From a virus, in IMG/VR virus record IMGVR_UViG_3300036766_000109, positions 1 through 32,115 of that record: a DNA stretch of 32,115 nucleotides. One strand, 5' to 3'. Each line of letters begins with the position of its first letter. Positions within the stretch are counted from its first letter, which is position 1. The translations under genes were made by a program, and so were the position numbers. Below the pieces are notes generated by a model. It had not been told where the DNA came from, searched no databases, and worked only from the letters and a program-made list of their open reading frames with translations. Below are positions 14,726-22,302 of this stretch, one piece after another.

Positions 14726-14821
14726 ATGAATATAGATCTTATAGGAATGTTAATTATGGTATGCATAGCAATAATGCTTATAGTTGTTGTTGTCGATGGT
14801 GTATGCTCAATGTTGTTATAA
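14726..14821 (+). CDS. Small single-span membrane peptide
   Basis: A 31-residue frame, MNIDLIGMLIMVCIAIMLIVVVVDG..., nearly all hydrophobic with one acidic residue at each end, starting one base after the previous stop. It would form a single transmembrane helix. A holin-like or regulatory membrane peptide is conceivable, but the ribosome site is weak (TTGAAG about 9 bases upstream) and no family is recognised. It fills the gap before the next structural gene. Confidence 0.4.
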   Translation: MNIDLIGMLIMVCIAIMLIVVVVDGVCSMLL

Positions 14822-14842
14822 AAATTAAATGAGGAGAGTAGT

Positions 14843-15517
14843 ATGGCATGGACAGATTTTCTAGGACCCTTTCCAGGCATGTTTGGCGGTCGAAACAGTG
14901 GTGGTGGCCAAGGCATGGGTGGTATGCAGAATCTCAATTCTATGAGTGGCATGCAGAATATGTCTCCAGCGCTTAATGGTTTATCTGCTGGTGGTGGCAG
15001 ACAACAACAAGGTGGGCAACCACAATCGGGTGGTGGTGGCTGGCTTCAAGGATTAAAGAAATTTGGATTAGGAACTCCTGGTTCTATAGAATCAATCCCA
15101 CAGTTTGATGAAGGTCAATTACAGTTTCTACAGTTCCTATTAAGTGGTGGTATGCAACAATTACAGAATCCATATGAAGGATTTGAACCACTAGCACAAG
15201 AGGCTATGTCAGACTTCGAACAACGTGGATTGCCTGCGCTAGCGGAGCAATTTACCTCATTAGGATCTAATAAAATAACATCCCCTGCATTTGCATCACA
15301 AGCAGGCCAAGCAAGAGCGGGATTATCTGAACGATTAGCTGCAATGAAATCAATGTACGGGATGCAAAACAGACAACAAGGATTACAACAAGGTGCTCTT
15401 GGATTAACGCAAAAGAATCAAAACTTCTCAATACCAGGACAACAAGGAGCATTAGGCCCCATATTGAACGCTGCTGCTAAAATAGGTACTACATATGCCA
15501 CTGGTGGAATGTTCTAA
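14843..15517 (+). CDS. Gly/Gln-rich internal virion or ejection-type protein
   Basis: A 224-residue product. The first 70 residues are Gly-, Met- and Gln-rich low complexity. The folded part (DEGQLQFLQFLLSGGMQQLQNPYEGFEPLAQEAMSDFEQRGLPALAEQFTSLGSNKITSPAFASQAGQARAGLSERLAAMK) resembles small tail/ejection proteins that follow nozzle genes in podovirus-type clusters. AGGAGAG precedes the ATG. Together with the two genes that follow it may be delivered into the host with the DNA. Role inferred from context. Confidence 0.6.
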   Translation: MAWTDFLGPFPGMFGGRNSGGGQGMGGMQNLNSMSGMQNMSPALNGLSAGGGRQQQGGQPQSGGGGWLQGLKKFGLGTPGSIESIPQFDEGQLQFLQFLLSGGMQQLQNPYEGFEPLAQEAMSDFEQRGLPALAEQFTSLGSNKITSPAFASQAGQARAGLSERLAAMKSMYGMQNRQQGLQQGALGLTQKNQNFSIPGQQGALGPILNAAAKIGTTYATGGMF

Positions 15518-15532
15518 TTAGAAAGGAATACT

Positions 15533-16774
15533 ATGGCAACATTATGGCAAGGAAGCGTAGCTCCTGGATTAGGTCAATCATTTGGTGAGGGAATCAATCA
15601 ATCAGTTAATGAAGGATTAAATTATCTCGCTCAAAAGAAGATGATGCAATTGCAGGGATCACATGCTGCAAGAGAGCGTGAGGCTTTACGTCAGGAAACT
15701 GCACAGGGATGGGAAGGAATATTAAGAAAAGAGGGTGCGCAAGCTATCAGTAAGTTATCTCCTCAAATTCAAGCTTTTATTGCTCAGAATCCTAAGGCTA
15801 TATCATTACTGCAAGGAATGGCTAAGCAACAGGGTGGTAATGGTATGAACGCTCTATCAGGACTTCAAGGTATGCAGGGCCAACAACAACAACCTGATAT
15901 GGAAAGATCTCGAGCAATCCAAGAAATGGCATCCAAAGCAGGAATAACTCCTGAACAGATAGCTTTAGGATTAAACCCATTTGGCAAACAACCCTCAATA
16001 CCACAAGAAGAAGCACGATTTGCACAACAAAAATTAAATAAAAATATTGAACAACAACCACAACAACAACAACAGCCACAAAATGATATGGATGCACAAC
16101 GCATTGCAGAAGCATTTACTCCTGAACCCGTAAGGCAAGCAAGAGAAAAACTTTCATTACAGCGATATCAAACATTCCAACCTAAGTTCAACCAAATAGA
16201 ACAGGAAGGTAAAGTAGCTAGATCTGTAAAATATACTGCATCTGAAGCATTGAATATTGTAAAAACTAGATTAGCTAAAACAGGAATACAGGGTGTGTTT
16301 ACTCATCAATATTTACAAACTCCCGAAGGACAAGAGCTACAATCACTGCTTGGTAAGCTAGTATTGCAGAATGCTAATCTCACTAAGGGTGTTCCTTCTC
16401 TAGGAAAATTGAAAATGGAAGAAGGTGCTAAGGCAGCAATATGGCAACATCCTAAAACTATAGAAAATATTCTTGAGCGAACTATTAATGATCCTGAGAT
16501 TAATAGAGATGAATCAAGAGATTCTGCAAGAGAAGAATTATTACAGCAATATGGTGCCAATATACCTGACGATATTCTTCCTAAAATAGAAGCGAGATCT
16601 AGAGAATTAATGAAACAAGGTGAATCTAAACGATTAAAACAACAAGAAGAACAATCAAGATCATCTGAAATAATGAATAAGTATGTAGCTCCAGCTGTTA
16701 CTATTAATGGACAGCCCCATCTATGGGTTCAGGGTGAAGGATATGTTCCTGCTGTATACGAAAATGAAGGTTGA
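15533..16774 (+). CDS. Gln-rich ejection-type protein
   Basis: A 413-residue, mainly helical product. N-terminus: LWQGSVAPGLGQSFGEGINQSVNEGLNYLAQKKMMQLQ, a glycine-spaced amphipathic segment, then long helices with runs of glutamine (about residues 115-120 and 175-185, CAA-rich) and a charged C-terminal half. Such long helical, Gln-rich proteins behind the tail genes are typical of internal virion proteins that are ejected to form a channel. No enzymatic motif seen. AGAAAGGAA precedes the ATG; the stop region overlaps the ribosome site of the next gene. Confidence 0.6.
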   Translation: MATLWQGSVAPGLGQSFGEGINQSVNEGLNYLAQKKMMQLQGSHAAREREALRQETAQGWEGILRKEGAQAISKLSPQIQAFIAQNPKAISLLQGMAKQQGGNGMNALSGLQGMQGQQQQPDMERSRAIQEMASKAGITPEQIALGLNPFGKQPSIPQEEARFAQQKLNKNIEQQPQQQQQPQNDMDAQRIAEAFTPEPVRQAREKLSLQRYQTFQPKFNQIEQEGKVARSVKYTASEALNIVKTRLAKTGIQGVFTHQYLQTPEGQELQSLLGKLVLQNANLTKGVPSLGKLKMEEGAKAAIWQHPKTIENILERTINDPEINRDESRDSAREELLQQYGANIPDDILPKIEARSRELMKQGESKRLKQQEEQSRSSEIMNKYVAPAVTINGQPHLWVQGEGYVPAVYENEG

Positions 16775-16776
16775 TT

Positions 16777-18102
16777 ATGGAAGTTAAGCCAATTAATGCG
16801 CAGGGATTAAAAAGAGCAAATACCTCAGAACCAACACTTCTTGAACAAGCAGGTCAATTTGGTAAAGGACTTGCATCTAAAGCAGTACAAGGTGCCCTCT
16901 CGGTTCCTGAGATACCTTTTAGAGCATTAGATTATCTTACAAGCAATCCCAATCGACCTGATATACAACCTATTAGTCCTCCACGCAATTATCCATCCGA
17001 ATCCGTTCCTGAAAAGATATTTGGCAAAGTAAAAGAGCCAGAAAATATCCTAGGAAAAGCCGCATATGCTACAGCAGCTAATCTACCTTTAGCATTGGCA
17101 ACAGGACCTGGTGGAATAGTTCAAAAATTAGGTGCGGATTATGCCGGTTCTTTGGCAATGCAAGGCGTTGAAGAATTAGGTCTTGGAGAAGAATATCCCT
17201 TAGTAAATGCAGGACTTCAATTAGGCGCTGGATTATTAGGAAGCCATGGATTTAATAAGGCAGCCGGAGCCTTAAAGAAATTGCCCAAAGAACCATCTCA
17301 AATAGAAGGGTTCATTGATAAATTATACAAAAAAGAATCTGAATTAGGTGTCAAGATTCCAGTTGAACAACAAAAAATAACTGAAAATCTTCATAAATTA
17401 CATGAAAAAGTACAAGACACAGGACTTCATAAAACTAGATTTAATGAGACTGCTAAAAATAGAGTTCTTAAAAATATAGAAATAGCAGCGAATAAACCTT
17501 ACAAAACAGCAGCGGATTTAGCAGCAGGTAAGAAATTCGTCAATGAACTCTATATTCCTGAGAAGAGCAAAGAAGGCAGATTCATTGCTCAACTTAAAAG
17601 TATTTACACTACTCCAATTGCAGAGCTTTCTAAAAAGAATCCTAAATGGGGCAATGCTTTATCTCTTGCCGATGAATTATATCAAATACAAAACTGGCAG
17701 GCTCCTTTTTCTAAGATCGTTAATGATCTTTCGAGTTCTAGAAACCCAATAAGTAAGGCTATAGCTAATCCATTTACACATAGTGTACTTGGATTTCTAG
17801 GCCATAGTGCTATAACAGGTGGTATTTCTCCTCAAGCAGGCCTCGCTGCCGTGGGTGGTCTTGCTGCTAAAGGTGCTATCAAAGGCGCAGAAGAATCTAT
17901 AAGAGCAGGTAAATTTGTTAATGCTTTGAGAAAGACATCAGAAGGACAAAAGATGTTAGGTCAGATTGCGGTGAATAGCGCTAAACGAGATATTCCAGCA
18001 TTGGTCTCAAATCTTAATAAACTTTCAAAGAAAGCAGAACAGTTTGAAGAGGACGAAGGAAAGCCAATTCCAATCAGCGCCAAGGGATTGAGAAGGAAAT
18101 AA
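16777..18102 (+). CDS. Membrane-active ejection-type protein
   Basis: A 441-residue product. It has Ala/Gly-rich helices that could insert in membranes (GKAAYATAANLPLALATGPGGIVQKLGADYAGSLAMQG, residues about 90-130; later LGFLGHSAITGGISPQAGLAAVGGLAAKGAIKGA) separated by charged helices. This pattern fits the last ejection protein of a podovirus set. The ATG at 16777 has AAGG 8 bases upstream; a TTG two codons earlier is less likely. The gene ends exactly where the leftward operon ends (18103), so the two are convergent. Confidence 0.6.
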   Translation: MEVKPINAQGLKRANTSEPTLLEQAGQFGKGLASKAVQGALSVPEIPFRALDYLTSNPNRPDIQPISPPRNYPSESVPEKIFGKVKEPENILGKAAYATAANLPLALATGPGGIVQKLGADYAGSLAMQGVEELGLGEEYPLVNAGLQLGAGLLGSHGFNKAAGALKKLPKEPSQIEGFIDKLYKKESELGVKIPVEQQKITENLHKLHEKVQDTGLHKTRFNETAKNRVLKNIEIAANKPYKTAADLAAGKKFVNELYIPEKSKEGRFIAQLKSIYTTPIAELSKKNPKWGNALSLADELYQIQNWQAPFSKIVNDLSSSRNPISKAIANPFTHSVLGFLGHSAITGGISPQAGLAAVGGLAAKGAIKGAEESIRAGKFVNALRKTSEGQKMLGQIAVNSAKRDIPALVSNLNKLSKKAEQFEEDEGKPIPISAKGLRRK

Positions 18103-18116
18103 TCACCAAGGTGATT
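18101..18116. terminator. Convergent-gene hairpin
   Basis: AATCAC (18101-18106) and GTGATT (18111-18116) form a 6-bp stem with a CAAG loop that covers both convergent stop codons. Leftward it is followed by ATTTCC. A weak bidirectional terminator at best. Confidence 0.35.
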
Positions 18117-18189
18117 CGAATAAACAAACCATCAACAAACAAAATATAACCCATACGATTACTATCTCTGCACCTGGTTCAATTGTCAT
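18103..18189 (-). CDS. 28-residue membrane peptide, third gene of leftward mini-operon
   Basis: MTIEPGAEIVIVWVIFCLLMVCLFESPW: a short acidic N-terminus and a single hydrophobic helix. Its ATG lies inside the end of the preceding frame (11-base overlap), with GGAAG about 8 bases upstream, so the two are probably coupled. It ends at the base next to the stop of the rightward structural gene. Size and shape recall holin-like or toxin-like membrane peptides, but no family is recognised. Confidence 0.5.
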   Translation of the reverse strand: MTIEPGAEIVIVWVIFCLLMVCLFESPW

Positions 18190-18333
18190 CAGTTTTACTT
18201 CCAAATAATGATCGCAATAAATATGCTATACCGTTAGATATTTCTGAAAATATCATTATAGCCGCCACAAATAATGCAAATCCCCAACTGTATACAAAAA
18301 ATATGCCAATATGTTTAGCATTACCATTATCAT
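18179..18333 (-). CDS. Small membrane protein, apparently needing a -1 frameshift
   Basis: ATG at 18333 has an excellent AGGGGG ribosome site but the frame closes after 25 residues (MIMVMLNILAYFLYTVGDLHYLWRL, stop at 18256-18258). At T-TTT-TTG (in the T6 run on this strand, A-run 18296-18301 on +) a -1 shift gives MIMVMLNILAYFFVYSWGFALFVAAIMIFSEISNGIAYLLRS..., a 51-residue protein with a long hydrophobic stretch and a polar tail ending at 18179, which has no start of its own. Programmed slippage, a sequencing or natural indel, or a decayed gene could all explain it. It sits 8 bases after the regulator stop and overlaps the next peptide. Confidence 0.45.
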
Positions 18334-18341
18334 AGATCCCC

Positions 18342-18485
18342 CTATGCTTCTTTCTTAATCTTGTCCAGAATTGCCCTATGAATCCACAGTGACATAGATA
18401 TATTCCTCTTAGCAGCAGCTACCTTTACTTCAGTATGCAACTCTAATGGAAGCTCAAATATTACTTTCTTTCTGTTCTCTCGCAT
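18342..18485 (-). CDS. Ribbon-helix-helix DNA-binding protein
   Basis: A 47-residue product, too short for most gene finders. The sequence NRKKVIFELPLELHTEVKVAAAKRNISMSLWIHRAILDKI is a clear ribbon-helix-helix pattern: a beta-strand at residues 5-12, helix A about 14-26, and helix B about 30-45. Members dimerise and insert the strand pair into the major groove; many are autorepressors or antitoxins. GGAGG lies 5 bases before the ATG. A strong promoter and a candidate operator lie just upstream, so self-repression is plausible. It heads a leftward cluster with two membrane peptides, inside an otherwise rightward late region. Confidence 0.75.
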   Translation of the reverse strand: MRENRKKVIFELPLELHTEVKVAAAKRNISMSLWIHRAILDKIKKEA

Positions 18486-18492
18486 AGTACCT

Positions 18493-18530
18493 CCATATTT
18501 GTAATATATATGGAACTATCGCAAAGTCAA
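18493..18530 (-). promoter_or_regulatory. Leftward promoter with inverted repeat for RHH operon
   Basis: Read on the minus strand, TTGACT (18525-18530) and TATATT (18503-18508) are 16 bases apart. CCATAT (18493-18498) and ATATGG (18508-18513) form an inverted repeat across the -10 and the start of transcription, a likely operator for the RHH protein. Confidence 0.55.
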
Positions 18531-18596
18531 TATTGCATGCAGGATATTAAACTTATTGAATAGAAGTAACGAATTTTTCATCCTTAAGGAGATTGT

Positions 18597-20813
18597 ATGG
18601 GAACAAAAGTTACAAGACGTCAGACTATTTACGGCTATCCTAATCCACAAGCTGGATTGCAACAGGAACCTATAGTTCAAAAACGTGATCCATTAACATC
18701 GGATTTTGCTGAGATAGGTACAACGTGGGTCAATACTACATCTGATTCATATTGGATACTTACCTCAAGCCAAGCAGGCGTTAACGTCTGGACAAGTTCT
18801 ACAGGTGGCGCTACCACTTTGACGTCCTTGGTAGTAAATCCCGGGAATGCCACTATCACTGCGGGCGATTTACTCATGCCATTAGGTGATATACTTGCTC
18901 CTAATGCTCTAGCTACTTTAGATAGTATAGATATTGGTGCGAATGCTACTATTGTGGGAAGTCTACAAGTTGATACTGACGTTGATGTGACAGGCAATCT
19001 TACTGTTGATGGTACTTTCACTCTCAATGGTCCTATTGTTATTAATACTATTGGCTCTATTCAGCTTATTACTACTGACAACGTTGCTAGTGCGATTCTT
19101 CTTGAGACTAATGGTGGTGCTAATGAAACCTTAGTACTGAAAAACATTCAAGGAACTGGCGCTGGAGCTATAACTCTTTTAGCTCAATCAGGATCTGTTC
19201 TTGTTCAGGGTGCAAAGAATAATGCTACAGCAATTGCTCTTACTGCAACTAATGCTGCTGGCGGCGTAACCGTAACTACCGGAACTGGTGGATTCCTTGT
19301 CACTGACGTTAATGGTCCTATTACACTTCATTCTGGTACAGGAACTATTGGCGTTGGTACTGATGCTGTAGCCCATGCTATCAATATTGGTAACAACACT
19401 GGCGCTACAGCGGTTGCAATCAATGGTGGTACTGCTGCTGGTGGTTCTGTTCATATTGCTACTACCGCTAATGACGTTCCAGTTACAATTGGTAACTCAA
19501 CTGGCGCTACTGCAATTACCATCTCGAATGGTACAGGTGCATTAAATCTTGGTGCAAATGCTATTGCCCATGCGGTTAATCTGGGTAATAACACAGGCGC
19601 AACTGCGGTAGCTATTAATGGTGGTACAGCAGCAGCTGGTTCTATTGGTATTGGTGCTACAGCTAACGATGTGCCTATCACTATCGGTAACTCCACTGGA
19701 GCAACTGCGGTTACTATTGCTAATGGTACTGGCGCACTTAACCTTGGTGCGAATGCTATTGCCCATGCAGTGAATATTGGTAACAACACTGGTGCTACCG
19801 CCGTAGCTATTAATGGTGGTACAGCAGGTGCTGGTTCTATCCATATTGCAACTACCGCTAATGCAGTTCCTGTTGTTATTGGTAATAATACTGGTGCTAC
19901 AAGCGTGTCTATTCAAGCAGGTACTGCTGCTGCCGGTGCAATTAATATTGGTACTACAGCCAATGCAGTTCCGATTGTTATTGGTAACGTAACTGGTGTA
20001 ACTGGTGTTACGGTTAATACTGGTACAAATGGATTTGCGGTTAATACCACTGGTGCAGGTGCCATTGCATTAACCTCTACTAATGCTGCCAATATTGACA
20101 GTGCAGCCGCATCTCATTACACCGTAACTGGAGCAGGATTAGATCTATTATTATCTTCTTCTGGTGGTTCAGTGAATGTTGCTGCAAGTGAAGCGGTTGC
20201 TGATGCAATTACTATCAATGCAAGCAATGCTGCGGGCGGTATACAAGTTACTGCTGGTACCAATGGATTAGTATCAACAATGGCGAATGGTCCTACAACC
20301 TTCAATACAGGAACAGGAACTGTTTCAATATCAACAGATGCTACTGCCAACTTACTCAACATAGGTACAGGGGCAGGCGTTAAAGGATTGGCTCTCGGTT
20401 CAGTTAACACTACCTCTTCTACTACAGTACATTCAGGCACAGGCGGTATCTCACTCGCAACAGGTGCAACAACTCCTGGGCTTGTTGGAATAACTCCTGG
20501 AACTGGTACTGTTGCTTCAGGCGGTACTGATACTGTTACCGTTAACTCTCGTGTGATTGCTGCTACCTATACTGGCTATGTGACTATTGCTACTGGTACA
20601 CAAGTACTCATTGTTGCTTCTTCAGCGATATTAACTACAAGCGGATGCATAGTAACAGCAACTAACCTTAATGCATCAGGTAACGGTGCAGCGGTTGGTA
20701 TAAAAAGTATTGTTCAGGCAGCAGGAACACTCTCTGTTAACATTATCAATAATGGTAGTGGTGCTCTTGGAGCGGGCGATACAATTTTGATAAATTGCTG
20801 GATACTTAACTAA
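18597..20813 (+). CDS. Tail fibre protein 1 with 65-residue tandem repeats
   Basis: A 738-residue product. The N-terminal ~75 residues (QTIYGYPNPQAGLQQEPIVQKRDPLTSDFAEIGTTWVNTTSDSYWILTSS) resemble a virion-anchoring domain also seen in the fibre at 26005. The shaft (residues about 110-560) is built of repeated IGNNTGATAVAINGGTA..., ANDVPVTIGNSTGATA... units rich in Gly, Ala, Thr and Asn, a beta-structured trimeric fibre. The C-terminal ~100 residues (GTDTVTVNSRVIAATYTGYVTIA...LINCWILN) are a separate beta domain, probably the tip. AAGGAG precedes the ATG. Its last 15 bases recur exactly at the end of the HNH gene downstream. Binds a host receptor by inference. Confidence 0.78.
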   Translation: MGTKVTRRQTIYGYPNPQAGLQQEPIVQKRDPLTSDFAEIGTTWVNTTSDSYWILTSSQAGVNVWTSSTGGATTLTSLVVNPGNATITAGDLLMPLGDILAPNALATLDSIDIGANATIVGSLQVDTDVDVTGNLTVDGTFTLNGPIVINTIGSIQLITTDNVASAILLETNGGANETLVLKNIQGTGAGAITLLAQSGSVLVQGAKNNATAIALTATNAAGGVTVTTGTGGFLVTDVNGPITLHSGTGTIGVGTDAVAHAINIGNNTGATAVAINGGTAAGGSVHIATTANDVPVTIGNSTGATAITISNGTGALNLGANAIAHAVNLGNNTGATAVAINGGTAAAGSIGIGATANDVPITIGNSTGATAVTIANGTGALNLGANAIAHAVNIGNNTGATAVAINGGTAGAGSIHIATTANAVPVVIGNNTGATSVSIQAGTAAAGAINIGTTANAVPIVIGNVTGVTGVTVNTGTNGFAVNTTGAGAIALTSTNAANIDSAAASHYTVTGAGLDLLLSSSGGSVNVAASEAVADAITINASNAAGGIQVTAGTNGLVSTMANGPTTFNTGTGTVSISTDATANLLNIGTGAGVKGLALGSVNTTSSTTVHSGTGGISLATGATTPGLVGITPGTGTVASGGTDTVTVNSRVIAATYTGYVTIATGTQVLIVASSAILTTSGCIVTATNLNASGNGAAVGIKSIVQAAGTLSVNIINNGSGALGAGDTILINCWILN
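19383..19967 (+). repeat. 195-bp tandem repeats in fibre shaft
   Basis: Units begin at 19383, 19578 and 19773, exactly 195 bases (65 codons) apart, each starting with N-[IL]-GNNTGATAVAINGGTA and ending ...NLGANAIAHAV; the third unit diverges in its second half. Internally each unit holds shorter repeats of about 30 residues. Recombination between units could lengthen or shorten the fibre in frame. Confidence 0.8.
20799..20813 (+). repeat. 15-bp direct repeat, left copy (end of fibre gene)
   Basis: TGGATACTTAACTAA encodes W-I-L-N-stop at the end of the fibre gene. An exact copy lies at 21481-21495, ending the HNH gene in the same reading frame. The flanking bases differ on both sides. The spacing is 682 bases. 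Confidence 0.9.
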
Positions 20814-20845
20814 GTCCATACTAATAACTTTACATCATGGAAACG

Positions 20846-20888
20846 ATAGGTATCCTTATATTGAATCTATTATTATAAGGATACCTAT
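20846..20888 (+). promoter_or_regulatory. Hairpin hiding the ribosome site and start codon of the HNH gene
   Basis: ATAGGTATCCTTATA (20846-20860) pairs perfectly over 15 bp with TATAAGGATACCTAT (20874-20888) around a 13-base loop. The right arm contains the AAGGA ribosome site and the first two bases of the ATG. Read-through transcripts from the fibre gene would fold this way and block translation of the endonuclease. The stem may also act as a fibre-gene 3' end, though no T-run follows. Confidence 0.8.
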
Positions 20889-21495
20889 GTGTAAAGAGAT
20901 GAAATGCGAAGTATGTAAAGGTCCAATAAAGCCTATAAGAATTCCGAGGTTCTGTAGTCATAAATGTAAGGGACATGAATTAAAAACATCTTCATGGCTT
21001 AATAATCAATTCTCGTGGCAAAAAGCAACGGAAGAAGAAAGAATGAATCATATGAAAGAATACTATATGAATAATGTAATTAAACAGGATGGATGTTGGG
21101 ATTGGAAACATGGAAATCCTAGATATAGATATCCTAGAATGCATTTTTCTAAAAGTATTCCACGTATTGCTATTCATATTGCTTCATGGAGAATTCATAA
21201 AGGTGAAGTTCCAGATGGAATGTGGGTTCTTCATAAGTGTGATAATCCACGATGTTCTAATCCTGACCATTTATTCATAGGAACATCATTAGATAATATA
21301 AATGATATGCTAGCAAAGAATAGGAATGCTAAAGGTGAATCACATGGTTGTAGCAAATTAAAAAATGAACAAGTTGTTGAAATAAGAAGGCTATTAGAAT
21401 CTGGAATTAGTTTGAATAAAATTGCTAAAGAATTCGGCGTATCTAAAGCAACAATTTTAAAGATTAAAAAAAATAAAATATGGATACTTAACTAA
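20887..21495 (+). CDS. HNH homing-type endonuclease
   Basis: The 202-residue product has an N-terminal zinc-ribbon-like part (CEVC at 7-10, FCSHKC at 22-27). It also has an HNH_3-type core at about 95-147 (IHIASWRIHKGEVPDGMWVLHKCDNPRCSNPDHLFIGTSLDNINDM, with His116, Cys118, Cys123 and His128 as catalytic or metal residues). A C-terminal helix-turn-helix (residues 161-195, EVVEIRRLLESGISLNKIAKEFGVSKATILKIKK as a pattern) probably adds DNA specificity. Such enzymes nick or cut DNA and spread by gene conversion. It is free-standing between fibre genes, is AT-richer than its neighbours and is followed by hairpins. Its last codons copy the end of the upstream fibre gene. Confidence 0.9.
   Translation: MCKEMKCEVCKGPIKPIRIPRFCSHKCKGHELKTSSWLNNQFSWQKATEEERMNHMKEYYMNNVIKQDGCWDWKHGNPRYRYPRMHFSKSIPRIAIHIASWRIHKGEVPDGMWVLHKCDNPRCSNPDHLFIGTSLDNINDMLAKNRNAKGESHGCSKLKNEQVVEIRRLLESGISLNKIAKEFGVSKATILKIKKNKIWILN
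21481..21495 (+). repeat. 15-bp direct repeat, right copy (end of HNH gene)
   Basis: Exact copy of 20799-20813, supplying the last four codons and stop of the HNH gene. See the finding on how the insertion may have formed. Confidence 0.9.
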
Positions 21496-21505
21496 CATTT
21501 ATTGC

Positions 21506-21571
21506 ATAAGAGGCTCTACTCTTATTCTGTCCGTTAGCTCCCTAGTGTTTCATTCATTAGGGAGCTATGCT
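21506..21571 (+). terminator. Two hairpins after HNH gene
   Basis: ATAAGAG/CTCTTAT (21506-21512 with 21519-21525) and TAGCTCCCTA/TAGGGAGCTA (21535-21544 with 21558-21567). Neither has a long T-run, but the second is a stable 10-bp stem. They probably mark the original end of the fibre-gene transcript or a processing site. Confidence 0.5.
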
Positions 21572-21607
21572 TAGATAAAAATTAATTCTCTCAAGGAGTG
21601 TAGTATT

Positions 21608-21934
21608 ATGGCTCAAGATACAGTTAAAGCTATACCGTTGTCGGTATTTGATTCAGGAGATCTGACGGGGAATTATCAAGCAATAAATCCTGGTGGTATT
21701 CCAAATATGTGTTTCTACTTACGAATCTGTAACGATAGTAATGAAAATATCACTATCAGTTATGATGGAGTCAATGACCACGAGTTCATACCATCACTTT
21801 TAACATTCGACCTTCCAACACAAACAAATTCTCAGCCTAACGCACGATTAGCGCTCTTCAAGGCATTCACAACGGTGTATGTAAAAGGTTCAGCTGGATC
21901 AGGAAATATCACACTCTCTGGTTATTACGTTTAA
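21608..21934 (+). CDS. Small virion beta protein A
   Basis: A 108-residue product, MAQDTVKAIPLSVFDSGDLTGNYQAINPGGIPNMCFYLRICNDSNENITISYDGVNDHEFIP..., ending TVYVKGSAGSGNITLSGYYV. The pattern of short strands suggests a beta-sandwich. It resembles the next gene (NDSNENITISYDGVNDHEFI versus NSTDQDMIVSFNAVDDHTVVI, and VYVKG near the end), so the pair is probably a duplication. It lies within the fibre cluster and may be a collar, adaptor or fibre-linking protein. CAAGGAG precedes the ATG. Confidence 0.62.
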   Translation: MAQDTVKAIPLSVFDSGDLTGNYQAINPGGIPNMCFYLRICNDSNENITISYDGVNDHEFIPSLLTFDLPTQTNSQPNARLALFKAFTTVYVKGSAGSGNITLSGYYV

Positions 21935-21942
21935 GGAACTCT

Positions 21943-22293
21943 ATGAATCTACTAAGTTCTTCCAGAATAGCTTTTGAGCCACTACGATCACTTGGATTTG
22001 CATTTATCTCTGGAGTATATGCAGGAGTGGGAACCTCATTTGCTAATCCAGTACGTATGCTCATGCTCACCAATAGTACAGACCAAGACATGATTGTCTC
22101 ATTTAATGCCGTTGATGATCATACTGTTGTCATTGCCAATAGCGGGATCATATTTGATTTTGCATCCAATAAGAATTCTATGGGTGGCAATCTTGAACAG
22201 CCAGCTGGTACTAGAGTTTATGTAAAAGGAGCAATAGCTGATCCTACTCTTGGAGACTTCTATGTCACTGTCATCTATGCTTCACAAGTTTAA
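21943..22293 (+). CDS. Small virion beta protein B, paralogue of A
   Basis: A 116-residue product sharing the core of protein A: RMLMLTNSTDQDMIVSFNAVDDHTVVIANSGIIFDFASN...GTRVYVKGAIADPTLGDFYVTVIYASQV. Like its neighbour it is beta-rich with no membrane segment. Its start follows TTTAAGGAACTCT, where the stop of protein A (TAA) is part of the ribosome site. Function within the tail fibre region unknown. Confidence 0.62.
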   Translation: MNLLSSSRIAFEPLRSLGFAFISGVYAGVGTSFANPVRMLMLTNSTDQDMIVSFNAVDDHTVVIANSGIIFDFASNKNSMGGNLEQPAGTRVYVKGAIADPTLGDFYVTVIYASQV

Positions 22294-22302
22294 GGAGTAT
22301 AT

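Noticed and set aside
19383-19967. CRISPR-like repeat array
   Set aside because: The 195-bp units are contiguous, in frame and protein-coding, with no unique spacers.
19188-20440. Long leftward open frames across fibre 1
   Set aside because: They arise because the Gly/Ala/Thr/Val-rich repeats contain few stop-generating codons on the other strand; products are low-complexity and unsupported by ribosome sites.
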